Source: Ichthyophonus hoferi (Eukaryota > Opisthokonta > Ichthyosporea > Ichthyophonida > Ichthyophonidae). From it: a DNA stretch of 10,335 nt. Position numbers and translations under genes: made by a program. Positions 7,401 to 10,335 of the stretch are shown here, piece after piece. Each line of letters starts with the position of its first letter. Positions within the stretch are counted from its first letter, which is position 1. Location of the stretch: contig NAOQ01000373.1 of the NCBI GenBank assembly GCA_002751075.1, positions 1 through 10,335 of the forward strand, written 5' to 3'. The notes under the pieces were generated by a model, which saw nothing but the letters and a program-made list of their open reading frames with translations, had not been told where the DNA came from and did no database searches.

Positions 7401-10065
7401 GATATGCTCATCGTTTTACGGAGTATTTAAAATTTAGCACCGCTTTTTCATTGTCTTTAGTATTTCTTTTCTGTCACTTATGAATTATAAATATTATAAC
7501 ATAATATACTATAGTATAATATAGTTTAGTATAGTATAATATAATACAACATAGCAATTGTACCTTTGGCAAATAGCGTCTAAGCTGACCAAATAATTGG
7601 CTATAGGTAACCAGTAGTCTCTCCGAAACCTTGACCAGGTGGGCACTGGCACCTGATCCTATTGGTTGTACTCTAGGAGGGAGAAGGATCGTCCGCCTAT
7701 AGAGAGGGAAAGGCAAAGAGTGAGGAGAAGAAAAAATAAATAAAGAAAAAATAAACACATAAGTAAATTAAAATATGTTAATGGATGTAAACACAAACAC
7801 ACAACTATTTGTACAACCTATGTTATAATATATGTGTGTATATGTATAGGAGTATATACACACCAACATATACTTAATTTTTTAGGAAAACAATATCTCA
7901 AATTCCAAAAATTATTACTAAAAACATAGCAGGGGGAAAGGAAACAATTACATAATAAAGAAAAAGACAAAAAAAAGAGAAGAAAAACAAAAAAACAAAA
8001 GAGAGAGAACTAATAATATAACGCATACATATAAACCCTGCAAGCCCACTGCCATTACCATACCTGGAACTATAGCAACGTATTTTATTTCTTTCTAGCT
8101 GGACAGCCAATAGCAACAGCCGTTGGGCTAAGTTGCCCATAGCAACCACAGTCGCCTCCCCTGGGGATAAATCCACCAATCGTAAAAGCGATAGACCTTG
8201 GTTACCATAAGCTTCTAAATAATTACTGCGATGTAATTGGCTAGATTTGGATGCGTCGTTATCCAATGGGAAGCTATCCTTGTGAATGACGTAAGGCATG
8301 TACAGAGAAAATTGGTTGTAAAGCAGGTGGGGGCGTCTTGATTGAGGTCCTAATTGGATAACTGTATATGGATGGAGAGTAAAGTGAGTAACATTACACC
8401 TATCATCTTGCTAATGCAACTTCCTGTTATCAAAACCAATCACTAATCTTAGAATAAGGCCTATATGGTTTAGCAATAAGTTTAAAATTGAAATTTTCCA
8501 TTGCTTCCGTATATATTGAATAATATAATAGTAAATACATTAACAAACACTGTAATATATATTTTGCAATTAACACTAATCTGGTTGCGGATTGGATAAA
8601 TTAACGATTCTATTTATATAATTAATCATGAATTATCATCTGACTTCTATCTGATCTGAGTACAATAGTAATCTAATTGTTGAGCGGATGGATGAATCAA
8701 TTGCTCCAATTACAATTAACTATAAACCAACCAGTCTCTAATAATAGGAATAGGAATAATAAAAATAATAGTAATAATGATAATAACAACAACAATACTC
8801 ATAACAATGAAAAGACGATAGTATATATGTATAACACTAACCCATAATACAACTAGAGCTAGAACATTACTACATTAGATTATAACCGTATATTTAGTTC
8901 CTTTACAGCTATAATCATTTATTCACAGCTTTTATAGGAAGGGATATGACATTTAATTCGAATGTATTTCACTTATTGGCTTAAAACATATTTTCAAATG
9001 CGATTGGAAGATATAAATTAATGCTTAATCGACATTCCAGTCTTTATCTCATTTCATTCGATGATTATCAAGATACAAATATAAAGTTTATACCTATTGG
9101 ATGAGAGTTAATTACCATTTTATTTATTTTATTCATCTAGTAATATATATTATAATTTCCATTTATAGATACTAATCTTAAAGATAATCAATTAGCAATA
9201 AATAAAGATGAAATAAAATAAACAATCAAATAAATGAATCTTGGACCATTTACACTATTGTGATCTGTCAATATTAATTATAATTATAGAAGAATGCAAT
9301 AAACATACCTTCATCAAACAATAATTGGGGAATGCGATAGGATATAGGGTTGCGATTGGTTGTCACTACATCTAATGAAAAGTTGTTACGTCCTCCTGTG
9401 GTTACATCCGCCTATTACAGGATAGATTGAGGGAAGGGTAAATAGATAAGCCAATGATACAGAGGCAGAACACGTAATTATGGGTACATAAACAGACTCA
9501 TAAGAAAGTATACAGTCCCTATATATTAGATTGGATCACAAAATAATTAGGCTATGAGGTTTAAACTGATCTACAATGCTTGAAAAGATGACCAAGACAA
9601 GTAAATAGAGAGGTAGAGACAATGTTATAAGCAAATGTATATGTATTGGTATAGGTATAGGTATAGGTAGGTATAGGTATAGGTATATGAATAGGTATAA
9701 ATGCAAGATGGATATAACCACACATATATGTACATATTATACAACCAATACCCATAGTAAACTAAGGCAATACTAAGTAGTTTCTCTTCCTGCCCTTATA
9801 AACATACTACATATTGACATTCAGGGCAGAAAATATAGCCTAGGTTGAAGACAAATTTCATATAACATATTTTTAAAAAACACTTTACTTAATATATAAT
9901 AGTATTATTATCATTACCACACTACCAGTAAAAAACATAGTAGTATAGTAGTATAGTATACATAGTATGCTAACTTACCTCCTCTGTATGAGGTGTCAAA
10001 GCGATACTAAAGACAAGTGGCGACTCCACGGATTTTCGTTCAAATAGGGTGGGATGGTTACACAC
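954..10065 (-). CDS. INO80: INO80 chromatin-remodelling ATPase, C-terminal 801 residues in 14 exons (5' part outside window)
   Basis: INO80 is the Snf2-family motor of the nuclear INO80 complex, which slides and edits nucleosomes (H2A.Z turnover, replication, repair). Joining 9979-10065, 9309-9411, 8064-8361, 7564-7696, 6986-7111, 6258-6348, 5271-5348, 4959-5086, 4348-4560, 4045-4158, 3397-3508, 2853-3022, 2285-2530 and 954-1460 gives 2406 nt in one frame with every phase consistent. Domains in residues of this fragment: end of lobe 1, 1-29; INO80 insertion, the family's RuvBL1/2-binding region, about 30-305; helicase C lobe, about 307-457; post-helicase segment, 458-495; Lys/Arg/Glu helix, 496-551; low-complexity tail with AT-hook, 552-801. 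The assignment to INO80 rather than SRCAP, EP400 or CHD rests on [10 protein letters not shown] before the C lobe and on MVISGGNYK plus EVVSLLLDD after it. The N-terminal regions and Walker A/DExH lobe are upstream of the window. No internal stop or frameshift is seen. Confidence 0.97.
1752..1800. repeat. (A)7G-type low-complexity run
   Basis: Repeated blocks of seven A and one G, with minor variants, inside an INO80 intron. On the transcribed (minus) sense it is a long pyrimidine tract. Confidence 0.9.
2193..2210. repeat. Short (ACCT)n microsatellite
   Basis: Four and a half ACCT units, 18 bp, 74 nt downstream of an INO80 donor site in the gene's sense. It is the same motif, in the opposite orientation, as the longer tract at 10070-10128. 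Confidence 0.9.
2285..2530 (-). CDS. INO80: INO80 exon: Pro/Thr/Ser-rich tail
   Basis: Residues 552-633, phase 0 to 0, 246 nt. It is low-complexity, likely disordered: [18 protein letters not shown], a Pro-Thr run, a Ser run, and a basic end [12 protein letters not shown] that resembles an AT-hook or NLS. It is assigned to INO80 by splice sites (tatag; AAG|gtatgt), phase and position, not by similarity. It contains G7 and C7 homopolymers at 2441-2447 and 2462-2468 on the plus strand. Confidence 0.85.
2531..2852 (-). other. INO80: INO80 intron (322 nt)
   Basis: AT-rich with degenerate ACTAT/CCATA tandem-like patches at about 2595-2710, then an A/C-rich stretch on the plus strand (2730-2830). 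No coding or RNA feature seen. Confidence 0.85.
2853..3022 (-). CDS. INO80: INO80 exon: Lys/Arg/Glu-rich helical segment
   Basis: Residues 496-551, phase 1 to 0, 170 nt. It starts [19 protein letters not shown] and ends KARPRTKRK. It is almost entirely charged (R, K, E, A), probably a long single helix or coiled coil. It aligns in position with the human RLRQEEKRQQEETNRVKER region after the motor. Acceptor accacag, donor AAAG|gtaatt. Basic clusters could also act as nuclear localisation signals. Confidence 0.92.
3023..3396 (-). other. INO80: INO80 intron (374 nt) containing a 21-bp minisatellite
   Basis: The intron's 5' part in the gene's sense is occupied by the 21-bp tandem array at 3252-3356. 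The remainder is AT-rich. Frames read through here from the adjacent exon are not coding. Confidence 0.85.
3252..3356. repeat. 21-bp minisatellite, five units
   Basis: Five consecutive units of exactly 21 bp start at 3252, 3273, 3294, 3315 and 3336. The consensus is approximately ac(c/t)ataatatataaaacata. A decayed sixth unit extends to about 3376. Units differ by several substitutions but no length change. The A/T runs recur at roughly 10.5-bp spacing, so the array may be intrinsically curved. Confidence 0.85.
3397..3508 (-). CDS. INO80: INO80 exon: post-helicase MVISGGNYK segment
   Basis: Residues 458-494 plus one base, phase 0 to 1, 112 nt. [14 protein letters not shown] and [17 protein letters not shown] match human IQRMVISGGNFK and [17 protein letters not shown], an INO80-specific block. 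Donor AAAT|gtacgt, acceptor atgcag. The split T|TC gives Phe495. Confidence 0.96.
3509..4044 (-). other. INO80: INO80 intron (536 nt) with exon remnant
   Basis: Intron following the motif VI exon. It holds the decayed exon copy at 3836-3886 and AT-rich DNA with short TATATA/ACATA repeats at about 3580-3630. A 72-codon plus-strand frame at 3696-3914 overlaps the remnant and has no recognisable protein character. Confidence 0.85.
3836..3886 (-). pseudogene. Decayed partial copy of the INO80 motif VI exon
   Basis: Read on the minus strand in the frame of the exon, this gives IIGERTL-stop-RAKQKKE against [15 protein letters not shown] in the real exon at 4045-4158. Positions 3841-3858 and 4050-4067 are identical over 18 bases. 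Ungapped over 51 bases I count 36 matches. The donor GTAAAT is ATAAGA in the copy and an in-frame TAG is present, so it cannot act as the same exon. It is most simply a local duplication about 209 bp away. Confidence 0.7.
4045..4158 (-). CDS. INO80: INO80 exon: helicase motif VI with arginine finger
   Basis: Residues 420-457, phase 0 to 0, 114 nt. [19 protein letters not shown] is Snf2 motif VI, including the R-x-H-R-x-G-Q arginines used in ATP hydrolysis. It is followed by [16 protein letters not shown], characteristic of INO80. Acceptor atccag, donor GAG|gtaaat. A decayed partial copy of its 3' end sits in the downstream intron at 3836-3886. Confidence 0.98.
4159..4347 (-). other. INO80: INO80 intron (189 nt)
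   Basis: A short intron splitting motif VI between DQQ and AMDRAHR. It is read through in frame for much of its length but carries no conserved residues. Contents are TATA/CATG-rich low-complexity sequence. Confidence 0.9.
4348..4560 (-). CDS. INO80: INO80 exon: helicase C lobe (YMRLDGST, motif V)
   Basis: Residues 349-419, phase 0 to 0, 213 nt. It starts [19 protein letters not shown] and includes [28 protein letters not shown] (motif V) and [11 protein letters not shown]. It is almost collinear with animal INO80. Donor CAG|gtgggt cuts between DQQ and AMDRAHR. Acceptor acatag follows a C-rich (CCCTA)n tract whose opposite strand is G-quadruplex-prone. Confidence 0.98.
4561..4958 (-). other. 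INO80: INO80 intron (398 nt)
   Basis: Intron between the motif IV exon and the YMRLDGST exon. A (GGGTA)n tract lies at its 3' end in the gene's sense; the rest is AT-rich without recognisable features. Confidence 0.85.
4569..4595 (+). repeat. (GGGTA)n tract with G-quadruplex potential
   Basis: The plus strand (the gene's template strand) has G runs at 4574-4576, 4579-4581, 4584-4586 and 4588-4591 with 1-2 base loops, a canonical G4 pattern. In the pre-mRNA the complement is a C-rich polypyrimidine tract just upstream of the acceptor at 4561-4562. Confidence 0.8.
4959..5086 (-). CDS. INO80: INO80 exon: start of helicase C lobe (motif IV)
   Basis: Residues 306 (split codon) to 348, phase 1 to 0, 128 nt. 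It encodes [18 protein letters not shown] and then [17 protein letters not shown]. The latter is helicase motif IV and is nearly identical to animal INO80. Acceptor atacag|AT was chosen over ataag|TAC because only the first keeps the frame. Donor GAG|gtatgt. Confidence 0.96.
5087..5270 (-). other. INO80: INO80 intron (184 nt) with (AATAC)5
   Basis: A short AT-rich intron. Five exact AATAC units lie at 5211-5235. Nothing else seen. Confidence 0.85.
5271..5348 (-). CDS. INO80: INO80 exon: end of insertion, symmetric phase 1-1 cassette
   Basis: Residues 281-305, 78 nt. It encodes [19 protein letters not shown] then [16 protein letters not shown] across the next junction matches the 'GWS-x-I-R-I-P-(D/G)-K' block that precedes the second RecA lobe in animal INO80. 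Because both ends are phase 1 the exon can be skipped without a frameshift. Acceptor attag, donor CCAG|gtaagg. A decayed copy of its 5' part lies upstream at 5432-5490. Confidence 0.9.
5432..5490 (-). pseudogene. Decayed partial copy of the INO80 exon 5271-5348 with its acceptor region
   Basis: Compared with 5314-5374, the copy shares the 10-mer gccatgattg and about 39 of 50 aligned bases across 5441-5490, with one 2-base gap. In the exon's frame the copy still reads NHGLLL, using different Leu codons. The intron side (attggtt, gttag) is also conserved, so the duplicated unit spanned the intron-exon boundary. After LLL the copy dissolves into CATACA-type repeat, and no donor gives the right phase, so a functional exon is unlikely. 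Confidence 0.65.
5795..5995. repeat. Degenerate ACTAATAT/ACCAATAT-type repeat
   Basis: About 200 bp of imperfect 8-11-bp units such as actaatatac and accaatatac. It looks like an old expanded short tandem repeat. Confidence 0.7.
6258..6348 (-). CDS. INO80: INO80 exon: divergent Trp/Pro-rich part of insertion
   Basis: Residues 250-279 plus one base, phase 0 to 1, 91 nt. It starts [13 protein letters not shown] and ends PFPLA. It is supported by clean GT-AG sites (acatag; CAG|gttagt) and exact phase agreement with both neighbours; sequence conservation is weak. The QWWTPL segment resembles QGWTPL of the next exon at both DNA and protein level. The acceptor abuts a (CATA)n microsatellite. Confidence 0.82.
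6349..6985 (-). other. INO80: INO80 intron (637 nt)
   Basis: The 3' end of this intron in the gene's sense is the long (ATGT)n microsatellite. The rest is AT-rich, with a perfect TGACGTCA at 6723-6730 close to ATTGG at 6733-6737 and CCAAT at 6748-6752. No gene seen. Confidence 0.85.
6350..6500. repeat. (ATGT)n microsatellite at a 3' splice site
   Basis: About 150 bp of ATGT units, near-perfect for the first 70 bases, then with interruptions (ACGT, AGGT, ATAT). It directly adjoins the INO80 acceptor at 6349-6350, so the transcript reads (ACAT)n then ATAG. Cys-Met-Tyr-Val frames across it are spurious. Confidence 0.97.
6986..7111 (-). CDS. INO80: INO80 exon: insertion domain, VDYWCSSRS segment
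   Basis: Residues 208-249, phase 0 to 0, 126 nt. [14 protein letters not shown] aligns with human VTAVPLDSYCNDRS (from memory). The downstream human block YERRVLKEGG is replaced here by [19 protein letters not shown], with little identity. Acceptor ttatag, donor ACAG|gtattt. Confidence 0.92.
7112..7563 (-). other. INO80: INO80 intron (452 nt)
   Basis: AT-rich. It contains an (AAT)n run at about 7233-7261 and an ATAGT/ATAAT-rich tract at about 7498-7552 next to the donor. Nothing coding seen. Confidence 0.85.
7564..7696 (-). CDS. INO80: INO80 exon: insertion domain, variable linker
   Basis: Residues 164-207, phase 2 to 0, 133 nt. It encodes [20 protein letters not shown] and on to QLRRYLPK, leading into the conserved 'P-(K/R)-x-x-A-x-P' segment of the next exon. 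From memory the matching human linker is roughly twice as long, so this exon is a shortened version. Acceptor tatag, donor AAAG|gtacaa. Confidence 0.9.
7697..8063 (-). other. INO80: INO80 intron (367 nt)
   Basis: It holds A/G-rich low-complexity patches at about 7716-7760 and 7955-8010, which are pyrimidine-rich in the transcript, and a short TATGTG patch near 7829-7850. No feature beyond that. Confidence 0.85.
8064..8361 (-). CDS. INO80: INO80 exon: conserved core of insertion domain
   Basis: Residues 65-162, phase 1 to 2, 298 nt. The stretch [14 protein letters not shown] followed by [14 protein letters not shown] corresponds to human FSFLRFIDISPAEM and its following helix, the most recognisable part of the insertion. 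The N-terminal part ([11 protein letters not shown], then [10 protein letters not shown]) is more divergent. Acceptor atacag, donor CAG|gtatgg. The split AG|G gives Arg163. Confidence 0.93.
8362..9308 (-). other. INO80: INO80 intron (947 nt), the longest complete intron here
   Basis: AT-rich, with an AAT/AAC-rich patch at about 8742-8800. I looked for terminal inverted repeats, a poly-A tail or a coding frame of a mobile element and found none. A weak resemblance of about 8900-8930 to the 3' part of the exon 8064-8361 was not strong enough to call. Confidence 0.8.
9309..9411 (-). CDS. INO80: INO80 exon: start of insertion domain
   Basis: Residues 30-63 plus the first base of codon 64; phase 0 to 1. 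Its second half ([13 protein letters not shown]) matches the position of human SLKPYHISKFIY in the INO80 insertion, as recalled from memory. Donor GAAG|gtatgt, acceptor taatag. The frame joins the next exon exactly. Confidence 0.9.
9412..9978 (-). other. INO80: INO80 intron (567 nt)
   Basis: It contains a hexanucleotide (GGTATA)n at about 9644-9697 and a GTAGTAT/ATAGT patch at about 9937-9970 next to the donor. Short frames across the repeat are not coding. Confidence 0.85.
9644..9697. repeat. (GGTATA)n hexanucleotide repeat
   Basis: About eight ggtata units with small interruptions (ggtaggtata, ggtatatgaata). Intronic. Confidence 0.9.
9979..10065 (-). CDS. INO80: INO80 exon (first in window): end of SNF2 N lobe
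   Basis: This exon encodes residues 1-29 of the fragment, beginning [10 protein letters not shown]. This matches the 'RKVCNHPELFER' signature that closes the first RecA-like lobe in Snf2 ATPases. It is phase 0 at both ends, 87 nt. Donor GAG|gtaagt is near-perfect. The acceptor is tatacag, immediately preceded by a (CCTA)n tract on the coding strand. Residues after LFER (KSVESPLVF and on) start the INO80 insertion and are poorly conserved. Confidence 0.95.
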
Positions 10066-10069
10066 CTGT

Positions 10070-10128
10070 ATAGGTAGGTAGGTAGGTAGGTAGGTAGGTA
10101 GGTAGATAGGTAGGTAGGTAGGTAGGTG
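10070..10128. repeat. (GGTA)n microsatellite at a 3' splice site
   Basis: About 14 GGTA units with one GATA interruption. In the transcript this is (CCTA)n ending a few bases before tatacag, so it supplies the polypyrimidine region of the acceptor. Confidence 0.95.
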
Positions 10129-10234
10129 ATAAGGAGGGGTAAGCAGAGTGTTGTATGAAGTATATATGTTATGTTATGGTGTGTGGTAGAATAAAATATA
10201 ATCCAATACCACACAACCTAACCTAACATATATA

Positions 10235-10335
10235 CCTAAGCACACACATACATACCCGCCCATACACATACACATATACATACACATATACATATACATA
10301 CATACACATACATATACACATACACATCATACACA
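10235..10335. repeat. (CA)/(ACATAC)-type low-complexity repeat
   Basis: Mixed ACATAC, ACATAT and CATA units run to the window edge. Non-coding. Confidence 0.85.

Larger units (their letters stand above)
10066..10335 (-). other. INO80: Incomplete INO80 intron at the right edge
   Basis: Acceptor tatacag at 10066-10072 in the gene's sense, then a (GGTA)n tract, AT-rich sequence and CA/TA-rich low-complexity sequence to the window end. The preceding exon, which should encode the 'LMQFRK' end of lobe 1, is not in the window. Confidence 0.85.

Noticed and set aside
8880-8935. Possible decayed copy of the 3' end of the exon 8064-8361
   Set aside because: A 20-base patch matches well only with two gaps, and the flanks do not follow; too weak in AT-rich DNA.
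8362-9308. Inserted transposon in the longest intron
   Set aside because: No terminal inverted repeats, target-site duplication, poly-A tail or transposase-like frame found by eye.

Overview
The window is AT-rich eukaryotic DNA. It is dominated by one multi-exon gene on the minus strand: the C-terminal half of the chromatin-remodelling ATPase INO80. I rebuilt 14 exons (10065 down to 954) by hand. All 13 introns inside the window are GT-AG, and all exon phases agree. Together the exons give one open frame of 2406 nt (801 residues plus stop). The protein enters at the end of the first SNF2 lobe (VCNHP). It then runs through a long INO80-type insertion, the second RecA lobe ([44 protein letters not shown]), the INO80-typical post-helicase segment ([18 protein letters not shown]), a Lys/Arg/Glu-rich helix, a low-complexity tail with an AT-hook core (RGRPR), and an acidic end. 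The first half of the gene (N-terminal regions and ATP-binding lobe) lies beyond position 10335.

The protein resembles animal INO80. Mid-sized AT-rich introns, abundant microsatellites and many TAG (rather than CAG) acceptors suggest a non-vertebrate, probably early-branching metazoan such as a sponge. The lineage is inference only.

Layout from left to right: 1-344, an apparent terminal exon of an unrecognised plus-strand gene; 345-953, the convergent intergenic/3'UTR space; 954-10065, INO80 exons and introns; 10066-10335, the intron upstream of the first exon seen here. I see no tRNA, rRNA, CRISPR array or intact transposon. Most longer open frames outside the exons are low-complexity or shadow frames.

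The most interesting structure is in the introns. Two of them carry decayed copies of pieces of the neighbouring INO80 exon: 3836-3886 copies the end of the exon at 4045-4158, and 5432-5490 copies the 5' part of the exon at 5271-5348 with its splice acceptor. A third local similarity links the exons at 5271-5348 and 6258-6348. This suggests recurrent small tandem duplication within the locus. Several 3' splice sites also use a tandem microsatellite as their polypyrimidine region (6349-6500, 10066-10128, 4561-4600).
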